A stretch of DNA of 64,000 nucleotides from Lactarius indigo (lineage: Eukaryota > Basidiomycota > Agaricomycetes > Russulales > Russulaceae), in the NCBI GenBank assembly GCA_025766275.1, contig JAFKAC010000086.1, positions 1 through 64,000 of the forward strand, written 5' to 3'. Under the pieces are notes generated by a model, which was given only the letters and a program-made list of their open reading frames with translations, was not told the origin of the DNA and searched no databases. A program made the translations under genes and the position numbers. Below, one piece after another: positions 30,401-42,271 of the stretch (positions within the stretch are counted from its first letter, which is position 1; each line of letters begins with the position of its first letter).

Positions 30401-30813
30401 GGATGTGGGACGGACTGAGGAGGGGCGGGAAGATACATGGAAGACGACGCGTGCACACCACGCGGTGGTAGAAAGGTAGACGCGGTACTCGAACCAAGGG
30501 GGGAAGAGTGCTGTTGCGCCTGAGGATGCGGGGGATAGTCCGAGTAGGGTTCACGACGATCAAACTCTGGTGGGCTGCGGTGGGGAGGATGAGGCGGACG
30601 GTGATGAGAGGGCGGCTGGGGGGGGATGCGATGCTCGGGACGCTCTACGTGGGGAGAAGGTAGGTGGTGTTGCTGTGGTTGCTGTTGTGGTTGCGGTTGG
30701 TGATGAAGCGACTGTTGTGGCTGTTGTTGTTGTTGTTGTTGCTGCTGCTGCTGCTGCCTACGCCTAGCGAGCTCCTCTGAAGGAGAATTCTGTAGAAGGT
30801 CAGCTACGTTCAT
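27478..30813 (-). CDS. RXT3: Rxt3-like subunit of the Rpd3L histone deacetylase complex
   Basis: Rxt3 is a subunit of the large Sin3/Rpd3 deacetylase complex that represses transcription. ATG at 30813 (MNVADLLQNS) opens a very long low-complexity region: a Gln run, His/Pro-rich stretches and RE/RD repeats. The family domain begins near 28990 with PPVHLGAFVHPFGPLPLPRNR. It continues with WGSGPYTDDSDIISAAVHAGR and VEVQVLPAAERYIG, then, after an intron, GLGRQNRKQRLGEYATERG and YEPDALREAVLRPRLLHPT. The last exon has WEVWLLGTLDGASLYTKN and ends EVRRWRW-ART with TGA at 27480-27478. The conserved core is complete. The N-terminal repeats are unusually long for the family and may vary between strains. 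Confidence 0.82.
29505..30061 (-). repeat. CT/GA-rich microsatellites encoding Arg-Glu and Arg-Asp repeats in RXT3
   Basis: Two dense GA-type microsatellite blocks (about 29508-29545 and 30028-30061) and intervening CGxGAx repeats (about 29730-29800 and 29850-29900) encode alternating RE and RD. They lie in frame within the RXT3 N-terminal half and keep the frame open. Confidence 0.8.
30721..30759 (-). repeat. CAA/CAG microsatellite encoding poly-Gln in RXT3
   Basis: On the coding strand there are about six CAG/GCAG-type units followed by six CAA units, giving about 12 consecutive Gln within the first 35 residues of RXT3. Imperfect Gln/Pro/His repeats continue to about 30660. Confidence 0.85.
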
Positions 30814-30840
30814 GAAGGGAAGGGAAGGGAAGGGAAGGAA
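30814..30840. repeat. GGGAA pentanucleotide repeat directly upstream of the RXT3 ATG
   Basis: Five units of GGGAA/GAAGG abut the start codon, giving a pure CCCTT-type pyrimidine leader on the coding strand. Confidence 0.8.
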
Positions 30841-31697
30841 ATAAGAAGTAAGACGATGACAAGGATGAGCGCGGAGGGGAAAAGATCTTCACGCCAGGTT
30901 GACCCGACTCGACTTTTGAGCGCCCGTCGATATTGACCGAGCCGAGCAAGTCTAGGCACCGATCGAGATCCTACCTGGCAGTTGATCACCTGATTGAACA
31001 ATGGGAGGTGCCGAACTCTCAAAAGCCTTGTTGGGAGTTGCGTACTTTTCGCAAAGATCTCACGGTCCGGTCCGCTCTGGACCGTCGTCAAAGTTTGATC
31101 TCTGTCCAAACACGTACTATTGTACCCACACCCCTGCAAATGTACCTGTATCTGCAAATTCCGAAAGATCATAGTAGATCAGTACTTTCCCAGTTTCCTT
31201 TCTCCCCAAAAAAAATACATTATATTCTCTAACATATGTAGATACAAGATCACACAGTATACTGAGGATCAGAGAAAAATCGTGGTCATTAAAAATTGAC
31301 AAAGGTAATGGGGTGGTCTCAAAAGTGTCCCTACCCCCCCAGATCTGACCGATCCCAACATTCCTACAGGACCTCGCCTCACTGTGATGTTACTATCCAT
31401 TACTACAGTGACTCTACAAAGTTTGGAGTCAAAAAATGGAGGCAATCAAGCTGGAGACAAAAAACTCACCAAAGACCATGGAAAGGTGACAAAATGTGAC
31501 CCAATTCAGCAAGCAATTGGAACTCCTCTTTAGGCACAAAATGGCACCTTTGGCACAGGGAACTTTTATGGCATGTGAGGCCCAGTGGGAAGTCCATATA
31601 TAATTTCGTTTAGTTTTGTTTAATCTCATTTACATAATTTTATTTTGACCTGAATCGATTATCCGAGATACTGTATCCCTTGCGTTCATGACGATTT
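30841..31697. other. Intergenic stretch between RXT3 and the transposon cluster
   Basis: This holds the presumed RXT3 promoter and the left flank of the Plavaka remnant. AT-rich sequence is found at about 31200-31260 and 31595-31650. No terminal inverted repeat for Plavaka could be recognised by eye, and no gene is supported. Confidence 0.4.
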
Positions 31698-33027
31698 ATG
31701 TGTGTCCTCCGGCTGCTAATTTGTGCCCATATATCCTTCAATTCTATCTGTAATCCGATGGTAAGCTGCAAGTCTGTGCTCCAACACGCTGCAAGAACAC
31801 ATCTAGTGAATTTTCTACACTCCATTGGGGATGTCCTGGTGGCAGCGAATGCAAGGGCGGCTGCCATGCGTGAACGTGCACGCCAACGTCGCGCAGCTCA
31901 GAATGACCAGCATACAGAGCATAGACAGGTCATCTGTCTCTGTATGTGGCTCGTATGTATCGTCTGACTCCCTTGTAGCCGGCTTCGGATACAGATCAGC
32001 TGTCTATGAGGGATCCCGGACCCAGCACCTATCGAGATGACTCTGGCCCTGTCAACTCCGATGTGTCCGATGCGCCACATCTCGGCGATCTGGACTATGA
32101 CGATGGTGGTGTCTGTGGTCCCAAGCCAAGCCCGGATACTGCTGGGGACGGGCAAGCTCAGGCTGGGCAACGCAGTCAACACGTCCCGGGGTCAATACGG
32201 CCAGACCCACTGATTGAGCAAGAAGGCGACTTGAACGACGATGGACCTGACTCTAGTGTGATCATACATCTCCCGGATCTGCAGACTACGCAGGGATTCC
32301 TTGACGCGCTAGGGATGGCATCTCTTGAAAACTCAGGTATGCAACCAGATGACGTTGAAGCATTGCGGGACCCTAGTCCAGTCATGGACCTAGAGGACCC
32401 TTCGCCTTTGCTTAGGTCTCTTAGGCACTTTATCAACAACGCAAACACATCCAAGGCCCATTACGATACCACACAAGAAATAGAATTGCTCAACAATCCA
32501 GAAGACCCGTTTCTGTCGTATGACCAGAGAAAGCGCCGCCTTCGCTGGCTCTCTGGTGTTGTACCCTTGGAGCACGATATGTGCATCAATTCTTGTCTGG
32601 CCTACACTGGGCTGTATGATGAACTTGAGGCCTGTCTGCGGTGTTCCATGTCTCGATACTTCCCTGGGACTACAAACCCTCGAAAGCACTTCACCACAAT
32701 ACCTATCGGGCCTGTCATTCAGGCTTTCTATGGGTCTCACGATGTGGCTGAAAGTATGCACTATCTAGAGAGGAGGCTTGCTACAAACATGGAACATGCA
32801 CGACGCAACAACGGTCAACTCAATAAATATGACGACACCTCTTGCGGGAAAGAGCTACTTGATGCATGGAACTCTGGGGCTTTTGGAAAGTCTGACGTTG
32901 CTTTGCAGATATCCATAGACGGTGCGCAGCTTCGTCCAGACCAGCCCTCCGAGGCCTGGGTTTTTATATGGATAATTCACAATCTTCCACTGGATCTGCG
33001 TTACAAGAAACGGTTTGTGATACCCGG
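31698..33027 (+). pseudogene. Plavaka/TNP2-type (CACTA-like) transposase, 5' part, split by TE-A
   Basis: This is the N-terminal half of a DNA-transposon transposase. The main frame from 32006 contains HYDTTQEIELLNNPEDPF, LSGVVPLEHDMCINSCLAYTG with CxxC (LEACLRCSMSRYF), and QISIDGAQL, then WIIHNLPLDLRYKKRFVIPG, a segment typical of the TNP2/Plavaka family. A first exon at about 31758-31930 with an intron ending CTTGTAG near 31979 is plausible but unproven. The reading frame breaks at 33027 inside VIPG and resumes at 43528 with AIVPGPNKP, so the 10.5 kb between is an insertion. The gene is also damaged downstream. Confidence 0.82.
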
Positions 33028-34276
33028 TGTAAGGATACCTTGGGCTCTGGGCCCGAAAACGTCTATTTTCGCTAGTTTCGGCCATACTCGGTTAACTAAA
33101 TCCTTCAGCCACTGCAGCCACCGGATTTCAAGTCAAATCGTCGCCGTTTGCATATTTCGCTCTCTGTCCCTTCCAACCTCGTTCTTGTCGTTTCCTTATT
33201 CCCCCTCTCATACGCTAATACTACTCATAATCCAACCCTTGCCGCATCGTCTCTGTTTCAATCTTTTCCGTCTCGTCATCCCTCTATTCCCTCACGTCAT
33301 TGCCACTGCCCTGTCTGACCCTGGACACCCACAGATCGCCACCAGGCCTCATGCCTCAAACATCAGCCCGACCCATCCTTTCTTCGCATTGCCCATTCCT
33401 GCGTCGATCATAGTCGATTTCTTTCAACCTGTCAACACTCCTTTTTCACTCCACTAACCTATGTCTCCACCCTTTGTCTCCCGCCGATCCACTCGGTCAG
33501 TTCTCCTACCCACTCACAAGACGCTGTTGAAAATCGCGCGAGCCTCTGTGCCACCATTGGAGTCGGAGAAGGATTCCCATTGTCGTGCGTCATAGCGTCT
33601 CGATTTTCTATTGTCTCTTGTCTCCTATGCTCGCTTCCTTTTACTTAGATTCAGGAGGGTGCTCTCCTCATGGTCGCACCCATATCCCCTGCTAGCTCGT
33701 ACCTGTGCCACTTTCGTTCGTCGTCCTGTTCACCGTCCATTCTGTTTCCCCTCCGTCCCCCTACCATTACGCGCACTATATGTTCGACTTAGCCTCAGAT
33801 CGCGTCGCATACTGGCTTCCATGTATTTAAGACATTCTCTCTGACTCAGGAATGGAACCATTGTTCACCTCTTCTTTTCATTTGTCTGCCTCTAAGTTTT
33901 AATCCTCGCCGCGCTAGTCCAAAGCCCTCGCAACAAGCAGCTATCATCTTCATCATCCAAATCGTCGATTTTGGACTCCAGCCCGCCATCACCTCGCCAC
34001 GGCCTACCTTCGCCGTCGCCTTTGTCATTGCCAGCCGAGCCGCTACACTCGGTCTTCCAGCCAGCTGCTGCCCAAAGCCCATATCCTCGACCTCGCCTTC
34101 GTCTTAGCCATCTGCCAGTGCCCGAACTATCAACTTTGGACTCCAGCCCGCCATTGCCTCGCCACATCCTGCCTCCTTCAATCCCGCTCAGTCCCCTTTT
34201 GGCTCGCTAGCCCTTTAACTTAGCTTCAACACTGAATCCTCTCCGCCATGAACTCACACGGACATCGCTCCGTACA
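33028..34276 (+). repeat. TE-A 5' LTR
   Basis: It begins TGTAAGGATACC and ends CTCCGTACA and matches 42272-43522 along its whole length. A TATA-like GTATTTAAG lies near 33820. An internal direct repeat (TTGGACTCCAGCCCGCCAT) occurs at about 33970 and 34136. Small frames inside are not genes. Confidence 0.93.
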
Positions 34277-34279
34277 AAT

Positions 34280-34296
34280 TGGCTGCCCCAGTGAGG
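34280..34296 (+). promoter_or_regulatory. TE-A primer binding site, tRNA type
   Basis: TGGCTGCCCCAGTGAGG starts three bases after the 5' LTR. The leading TGG is what pairing with a tRNA CCA end requires. No complementary copy was seen in the LTR, unlike TE-B and TE-C. The tRNA was not identified. Confidence 0.5.
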
Positions 34297-34372
34297 CGGA
34301 GTCAGTAGATTCCCCTCTCCTATCCTCTTTCCCAATCAACTTGTTTTCGGTCGCGTTTTCGCGGCCTGGCTT

Positions 34373-37053
34373 ATGCCCAGACAGTCCAATCCCCCCTTAA
34401 GAGATCATTTAGGACGGTTCTTATCTAGAATCCCTGTCTCTCCTAACAGCACAATCCTCTCTAGAACTCCATCTTTTTCCCCCGCCCCTCAAGAATCACC
34501 ATCTCCTATGTCAGCTGACCCCTTAGAATCCCCCTCATCTGACACCACCGCTTGCCCAATCCTTGTCTTCCCTTCTCCTGTTCCTCACTTGCTTCCCAGA
34601 TCCTTCCCTTCAGAAAACACTGTCCCCTTCTCCTCTCTTGTCGCTACTTCTGCCGCTTGTCTCTTGTCCCCGATCTCGTCTGATCTTTCCTCCCCTTCAA
34701 ATTCATCCCCTGCCTCGTCTTCCCCTGCCTTCGTTACAAGAAACCAAAGTCCCTCTTTGTCCTTTGTATCATTCTCTGATTTCTCGCTCGTTCCCTCGCC
34801 CGATCTTGACTACTCCCCGGACTCCAACTCAGCTCAGGAACTAGACCCCTCTCCATCCTACCACTCAGCGACAATCGCACCATCTACCTCTTCCTTCCCA
34901 ATGCTCCCATCCTCTCAAACAGAAGTCCCTCCCACAGCTCCTCCTCGCAACTCTGCCGTCGATCTTACGATCCCAAATCTTGTCTCTACTACCTTGCCAT
35001 CTCTTCCACCGTCAAACAACATCGAACCCTCAGCTATAGATTCTGCTATCGATCTCCCACACCCTCCACCGCTGCCTCCAGTACCCTCAACATTTCCACC
35101 ACCACTTCCAACAAGACATACCCTCCCACCTATCTACTCCATCATGGCCGCATCTGGACCTGCTGCTATGCCCACCCCACGCTCTAACAAAGCCCCGTAC
35201 TTTGCCGATCAATCTGGGGACCCAGTTGAAGTATTTCTTCGAGAATACGAGAATCTCGCCATCACCCACCACCTTATCTCCTTGCAGAAAGTAGAACAAA
35301 TCTTACGCTATGTCTCACCTGAACTCCGTGACCTCTGGCAGTTCTTAGATGGATACGACACTCTGGACTGGGTAACCTTCAAAAGGTCTATCTTAGAAAT
35401 CTACGGCGAAGCATCGGTAATGAGCCGGTATTCTAAACAGCGACTTCAGGAGTTCATCAAGCACACATCTAAGTCTCGGATGGCTGATGAAGACAACGTA
35501 CAAATGTACTACAAGAGGTTCTTGGTCTTAAGCAAACCCCTCATAGAAAACCACTGTATCATGGAGGAGGAGCACAATGCGGCCTTTTGGGGAGGATTTC
35601 ACTCAGACGACCGTAAACTCATGTATCCAAGGCTCATCGGAAATCATCCTCATCACCCAAAAGGCCAACCTTATGATTACGAAGATGTGCTAAAGGTCGC
35701 CCACACAGAGTTTACTAACGGCCACTTCACTGCCTTCACCGTTGACGACGAATGGGAATCCTCCTTCCTGGAAGAAACGGCCAAGCCCGATCCAATCTTT
35801 CAGCGCTGGTTCGGACATGAAGCGCAGGATCCAAGGACTTTGGACGGTGACTGGCACGGACGTGACCGCAGCCGACGCCCTGACTCTCGACACAGGGATG
35901 ATACGCCTTGTCAAGAAGCTTACCACGCCTCGGGATCATCGGGTAGGGCTGTGCGCTTTCAGGAGAACTCACGGGAATGGGAGTGTTGATAAGTGACCCT
36001 TGCGCACTTAGCAGCTCGTACGGACCGGACTTGCAGCATGGACTGCTTTAGATTAGATTAATTGGACCTGTAGATTACTTACATTTGATCTGTACAATCT
36101 AGCGCTAATCATTGCGTCATGTATGACATCATGTACTATGACATCATGTAGAACACTCCAGACACTTCATTGTACTCAGTACTTTGTTCTCTTTTAGTTC
36201 TTATCTTTATTATGATGTCACTATGATATCATCTTTGTCTGGACTTTCCTTGTTCTTGCACGCCTTGTTCCCTTTACACACACTCCTTTGTCCTGTTGTA
36301 GAACAATGCGTCCCTTGTATTCTGTGACACTCTGTTACCTACCTTGTAGTTGTGTCACCCTCCTGTATAGTATAAGTAGTAGTGCCTGTACGCTCCTGGT
36401 CCACATCAGTTCCCTCACTGTTGTGTGCCAGGTATGTCTTTTCCTCTCAATTGTAATATCAGTTCCCTCACTGTTGTGTGCCAGACAATCTCTCTTGCTT
36501 TCACTTGCTTGACACCCTGTGCTGCTTCTCAGTCACCTTCTATATCTCACCACAGTCCTATCAGTTCACTGTGAGTATAGTCCTTATGTGTCTGTTCATC
36601 AGGGAGAACAGGGAAATCGATGATATCATGCACCAGCTACGTTCCTTGTCCTCCAACAAGCCGGCGTATGCTAGCCTCTACGGTCGTTGTCTCCACCGGT
36701 ACCCAGCCATTGCACAAAGCCTCCAGAAGCCGGACTATGGCCACCGTTCCGCCTTTTCCGTCAACGCTCCTCCTTCCTCCCTTCCTCCGTCTTCCTCCTT
36801 CGCCCATCCTCCTTCCGTATCAAGGCAACCTTGGTCTGAACGTGTAGCACCCCCATCCATATCTTCTGCCGATAAGTCAATGTTCTTTCGCTGTGAAACT
36901 GTCGAAGGCTGCGCTTTTTGCATGAACCCCGGGCACCGCATCCGCCGATGTCCCATTGCCGAAGAATACATTGATTCAGGACGTGCCATCATTCATGCCG
37001 AGCGCATCCGCCTTCCAAACGGCCAGCCTGTCCCAAATGATGGCTCCAACTGA
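34373..37053 (+). pseudogene. TE-A gag, interrupted by a solo LTR
   Basis: ATG at 34373 starts a Gag protein with about 260 residues of Ser/Pro-rich sequence, then a retrotransposon capsid-like domain (LREYENLAI, LRDLWQFLDGYDTLDW, AAFWGGFHSDDR). At 35983 it is broken by a solo LTR and resumes at 36602 with RENREIDDIMHQLRSL. The net insertion of 623 bp shifts the frame. A zinc knuckle CAFCMNPGHRIRRC (CX2CX4HX4C) lies near 36920. The frame meets TGA at 37051, one of nine TGA stops in this element. Gag and pol were probably one reading frame originally. Confidence 0.82.
35979..36606 (+). mobile_element. Solo LTR of the copia family TE-D, in TE-A gag, with GGGAG target duplication
   Basis: The LTR proper is 35984-36601 (618 bp), beginning TGTTGATAAGTGACCC and ending CTGTTCATCA. 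GGGAG occurs directly on both sides (35979-35983 and 36602-36606). TATA-like GTATAGTATAAG is at about 36366. A 27-bp direct repeat (36405-36431 and 36458-36484) has an intron-like spacer. Confidence 0.93.
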
Positions 37054-40000
37054 GGGTTACAGCATGGCATCGACGCGTGGCTGGCCCGGCAAACTTCCAC
37101 TCCTTCATCTGCCGTTCATGACCCTCCCCCGCATAACACCTTCAGCATTCAGACCAGTGCGTACCACCCATCTGTAACCCAAGCCCATATTGTAGAAATC
37201 ATTGACACTCAACCCACCGCTTCTGATTCGGGAAGCAACGAAGAGGAGGACGGATTAGATATTTTTGGTGTCTTCGCCACAGAAAGGAAGAAGAAGCTAG
37301 CAAAGGCAGCGAAGATCCCTGAAATCATCATTACCAAGAAGCCTAAGTCCCCCGCCTTCATCCCTACTCCCGCATCTCCCCCTGTGCCTATGCCTGCTGA
37401 CCCTCCCATTTCTACCCTGAACTTGCCTTCCACCTCATCCAACCCTGCTTCTGCACCTGCTCTTACCACCAAATCCACTCCCTCACCTCCTCGCACTCCT
37501 GTTCCCGCTCCCCCTTTTCCACCGTCACGCCCTGTTCCTCAGTTCCGATACCATGCCATGGCGGAAGACCAGCAACTCGTCACAGAACTCGCCACCTGGC
37601 TGATGAATGGGAAGCTCACGCTCACCACCCCGGCCCATGTTCTCACTGCCAGTCCCACTATCTGCAAAGATATCAGCGAGAAACTACGTCCTCGACGCGT
37701 AGAAGCAAGCTGGGTTGAGGAAGCTCTTGGCCCAGCAGAAACACTCTCGGTTGCTACTCGCCATGTTCTGGAATACTCACTACCCTTGCGGGAAATTCAC
37801 ATCTCAATCAATGGAACCATCACAGAAGCAGGCGTGCTGGATCAGGGGTCTCAAATAGTTTTGGTAAGAAAGGATCTGGCTCAGGAGGTCGGAGTGCGTA
37901 TCAATACTGACCACCGCATTGATATGGAGGGAGCTAATAGCACGGTCAGCAAAACCTTTGGCTGCGCAGAAAACCTCCCCATGCAGATCGGCAATATCTG
38001 CTTCGAAATTCATGCTCATGTAGTCAAGCATGCCCCCTTTTGGCTTCTGCTTGGTCAACCATTCCACCACCTCCTGTTATGTCGCCTCGAGGATCACCCT
38101 GATGGCAGGGTAGACGTCAGCATCTGAGACCCTGCGAACCCTGCTCGGGCCATTAATATCCCTTCACATGCTTGCCAGGCGCAGGTAGGTTTCCTCCAAA
38201 CTTTGGCTTGCGCCATTCAGATCTCGCCTCCCCACATCGACATTCTACACTCCCATCACCTCGCCCCGTGTGTACCGGACTTCCTAGAACCACCGCTCTC
38301 CGTTCTAGCCTACAAGAAAGTAGCAAGGAAAGTCAAACCTGTACCCGCTTCACTACCCGAAGATTTCGCACCCTTCGTCGTATTCCATCAGACCCCCTCC
38401 TCTCTCTTCCACCCTTGCCTACACATCCTCCTTCCTTCACCCCCGGCTCACGCCTCACGCAAGAACACCTCGACGAGCTTAAGCTCAATCGGTATGGTTT
38501 TCTCTGGCCCAAGGAGCTGAAACTCTTGCATCACGTTCTCAAGCTCAACGAGTCTGGCCTAGCTTGGACTGAATCTGAGAAGGGCCGCTTTTGAGACGAC
38601 TACTTCTCTCCCGTCAAAATCCCTGTCATCGAACATATTCCCTGGGCTCATCGCAATATCCCCATTCCATCTGGAATACTTGACGAAGTCATCCAAATTT
38701 TCAAAGACAAGTTCGCTGCTGGGGTTTACGAGCACTCGGATGCATCCTATCGCTCTCGCTGGTTTTGTGTTAAAAAGAAGAGTGGCGCCCTTCACCTTGT
38801 ACATGACCTTCAGCCACTGAATGCAGTCACCATCCGCAACTTGGGCGTTCCTCCTCTCGCTGACCAGCTTATCAAGGCTATGGCTGGGAGAGCATGCTAC
38901 TCTATGCTGGATCTTTTCGTCGGTTATGACCACAGAACTTTAGACGTGGCATCACGCGATCTCACCACCATACAGTCCCCCATCGGTGCAGTCTGACTCA
39001 CCTGTCTCCCTCAAGGATGGACCAACGCTATTGCCATTTTTCATGAAGACGTCCGATTCCTTCTAGAACCTGAGATCCCGAATGTCGCTTGGCCCTTCAT
39101 GGACGACTGTAGCATCAAGGGCCCAGCCTCACGTTACAAGACCTCGGACGGCGGCTACGAAACCATTTCCGGGAACGATGGCATTCACAAGTTTATCTGG
39201 GAGCACCTCGTAGACGTTCATCGCATACTCCACCGCCTCCGACGTGCCGGATCTACTGTCTCCGCTAATAAGCTCTTTATAGCAGTCCCTGAAATTGTCA
39301 TCCTCGGCCACAAGTGCACTTATGAGGGCCGTGTTCCCGATGAGTCGAAAATCGCCAAGATCCGAGACTGGCCACCTTGCAAATCACTGACTGACATTTG
39401 AGCATTCTTAGGCATCACTGGCTACATGCGGGTCTGGATCCGTAATTACTCATCAATCGCACGCCCTCTAGTCAATCTTACCCGCAAAGGTCAAGCCTTC
39501 GCTTGGCACGATCAGCACGTGCAAGCCATGCAAGCGCTCAAAGACGCCATCATTTCCTCCACTGCTCTTATCACTATCAACTACGCCTCCAACCGCAAAG
39601 TCTACTTGGCTGTCGATTCATCATTCCGCGGCGTTGGCTGGATACTCTCGCAAGACTGTGAAGACGGCAAGCGCCGCCCTGCACGATTTGGCTCCATTTC
39701 CTGGAATGACCGAGAAGCCCGTTATTCCCAAGCCAAGATCAAGCTTTACGGTCTCTTTTGGGCTCTTCGTGCGCTTCACTTACACCTCGTGGGAGTGCGC
39801 AACCTGGTAGTTGAGATGGACGCTCAATTCATCAAAGGGATGCTCACTAACCCTGACATTCAGCCAAACGCCGCCATCAATCGGTGGATCGTGGCTATTC
39901 TCTTGTTCAATTTCAAGCTAGTCCACGTCCCTGCAGAAAAGCATCAAGGCCCAGATGGTTTATCTTGGCGCGAACCGGCTGAAGGAGAAGTTGACGAAGA

Positions 40001-42236
40001 AGACAATCCAGAGGAGTGGATTGACAAGACCCTTTGTCTCGGAGTCTGGGCGACGACTTGGGCCAACAAGTTGAAGACTGAGCTCGGCAACGCTACTCTC
40101 CTCGTTCTCTCTACTGAAATGCAAGACGCTCCAGTTTCTTCTGACTTCCCATCTTCCGACCAATTCCACCGTGCTGAGACCGACTTGCTCAAAATCCATC
40201 AATACCTCTCCTCTCTCAAGCGACCCGTGGGGCTCTCTGGCAACACGTTCAACTCATTTATCAACCGGGCAAGGCGTTTCTTTTTGCTCGACGGCAGGCT
40301 TTGGCGGTGCAGCGACAAAGGCCGACATCAACTAGTCATCATCCCTTCTCAATGTCTCGACATCGTCCGCGCAGCACACGACGACCTCGGTCACAAAGGC
40401 ATTTATTCCACTCGCCAATTCCTCGCTGACCGCTTCTGGTGGCCCTCCCTCGATAGCGACGTCAAATGGTTCGTGGAGACCTGCCACGAGTGTCAGCTTT
40501 GCCAGGAGACAAAAATCCGCATTCCTCCAACCATCACCACTCCAGCTCCTCTTTTTCGCAAAGCCTATATCGACACCATGCACATGACCCCAGCTGGCGG
40601 CTTCCATGCTATTGTACAAGCTCGTTGCTCGCTCACCACTTGGCCCGAGTGGCGCTGTTATGGACTGGACTTGTTTTGACTTTACTATTAGTTTCTTACT
40701 TACACTTGCGTTCGCGGGAAAGTCTTTCCTTTCTTGGCTTTCCCTTTCTTGGACTGGCTGCACACTAGGAGCCTTAAGATTCTCTCCTAGTGCAAAGTGA
40801 GACAATGAGACACTCATTGGCCTTATAAGTCTTTATTACTACTATACTTGGGCTAAATGCACCCTTTTATGGCAGGTGTCTCACTTTTGTTAAAACTGAG
40901 ACATGTCTCACTTGCCTTTTATATCCTTGTTTCTTCTCACACTTACTGCAGATAGCTGTGCACACTTTCTTCTTTTTCCCATGCCTGCTGCGGATTGCTG
41001 TACTTTCTTCTCATGCCTGCTGCAGATTGCTGTGTTACTTCTCACACTTGCTGTGGATTGCGCCATTTGTTTGTTCCGCACAAACAAACCTTTTTCTATA
41101 TAAGTCGTGGCCCTAGGTAGCTTGTATCCTTAGACTTGACTTCTTTACCATCACAGTATACATTGTTTTCCCATTCCCTTGGGGTAACTCTCTGCTGAAC
41201 TGTCGAACCTCTTGAACCCCCTTGAACTCCACTCACATCTTGAGTATTGTGTCATACTCTGAGATCCTTGTTAACCACTTGAAACTTGCCATTACCGGCT
41301 GAATCCTTGCTCATTGACATAGAAAGACCAGACTTGCTCACACCGAGCTGAACGTTCCTACTGTAACATTACAGGCGCGCTCTTCGGACTGAGACTGGAC
41401 ACACCCTTGGCAACTTCATTTTCGAGGAGATCTTGTGTAGGTGGGGAGCAGTTGAAGAAATCGTCACCGACAATGGTTCGGCTTTTGTTGTGGCTCTGGA
41501 CTGGCTGGCTGGGAAGTATGGCATCAAACACATTCGAATCTCGGCGTATAACTCTCGGGCTAACAGGATTGTCGAACGACAGCACCGCACCATCAGGGAG
41601 TCTCTCATGAAAACCTGCGAAGGCAACATCTCTAAGTGGCCATCAATTGTACCTCACATCTTCTGGGCCAACCGCACGACCATCCGCAAGTCCACCGGCT
41701 ACTCCCCCTTCTACATGGCTCACGGCGTAGAACCCCTCCTTCCTTTCGACATTACCCTTGCGACCTTCCTCATCCCTGACCTCACCAAGCCCATGACCAC
41801 CGACAAACTCATTATCACTCGCGCATGCCAACTCCAACTTCAGGAAGAAGATCTCGCCTCCATTTGAGACAACATTGTCAAAAGTCATCTCTCTTCCGCC
41901 CAAGATTTCGAGTGTAGATACGCTCATAAGATCAAGAACCCCTCCTTTAAACCAGGAGAGTTGGTTCTGGTATGAAACTCAGCGGTCAAGAGCAAACACA
42001 GCCGCAAAATGAAACCATGGTACTTTGGCCCGATGGTCGTCCTCACTAACTCCCGGAACGGCTCATACCGCCTTGCAGAACTCGACGGTGCGGTATCCAA
42101 ACTACGCTACGCCGCCTTTCGCCTCATTCCCTATCACTCTTGATCTAACACCTTCATCCCAATCGAGGATCTCTTGAGCACTGAGGACCTCCTTTCATTC
42201 AGCTCAAGCCCCACAAACACTGAAGAAGACGCTTGA
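37054..42236 (+). pseudogene. TE-A pol (protease, RT, RNase H, integrase), multiply broken
   Basis: The protease-like region (VLDQGSQIVLV, LLLGQPF) is at about 37790-38090. RT follows at about 38600-39350 (WFCVKKKSGALHLVHDLQPLN; the catalytic box reads FMDD). RNase H follows at about 39590-39960 (LAVDSS near 39608). An integrase zinc domain (HDDLGHKGIYSTRQFLADRF, CHECQLCQ) is near 40378-40505 and the DDE core (VTDNGSAF, VERQHRTIRESL) at about 41460-41610. In-frame stops are at 38125, 38592, 38994, 39399, 41865, 41973, 42141 and 42234, all TGA. One frameshift lies near 38360. A solo LTR splits the integrase at 40655. No chromodomain was seen. Confidence 0.85.
40651..41378 (+). mobile_element. 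Solo LTR of a third family, in TE-A integrase, with GGCGC target duplication
   Basis: The LTR is 40656-41373 (718 bp), TGTTATGGACTGG to AACATTACA, flanked by GGCGC on both sides (40651-40655 and 41374-41378). TTCTATATAAG near 41094 is a TATA box. Imperfect direct repeats (TGCCTGCTGCrGATTGCTGT) occur upstream of it, near 40983 and 41012. No other copy of this family is in the window. Confidence 0.9.
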
Positions 42237-42271
42237 CCGAGGACGGTCAAGATTTTGACCCCCCAGGAGGT

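Noticed and set aside
33611..34210. Frames of 77-91 codons repeated at 42857-43456
   Set aside because: They lie in the two TE-A LTRs and are duplicated only because the LTRs are.
37051..42236. TGA-only stops considered as recoded sense codons
   Set aside because: Host genes here use TGA as a terminator (kinase, Ubp-like, hydroxylase, RXT3), and the element also has a frameshift and insertions; CpG decay is simpler.
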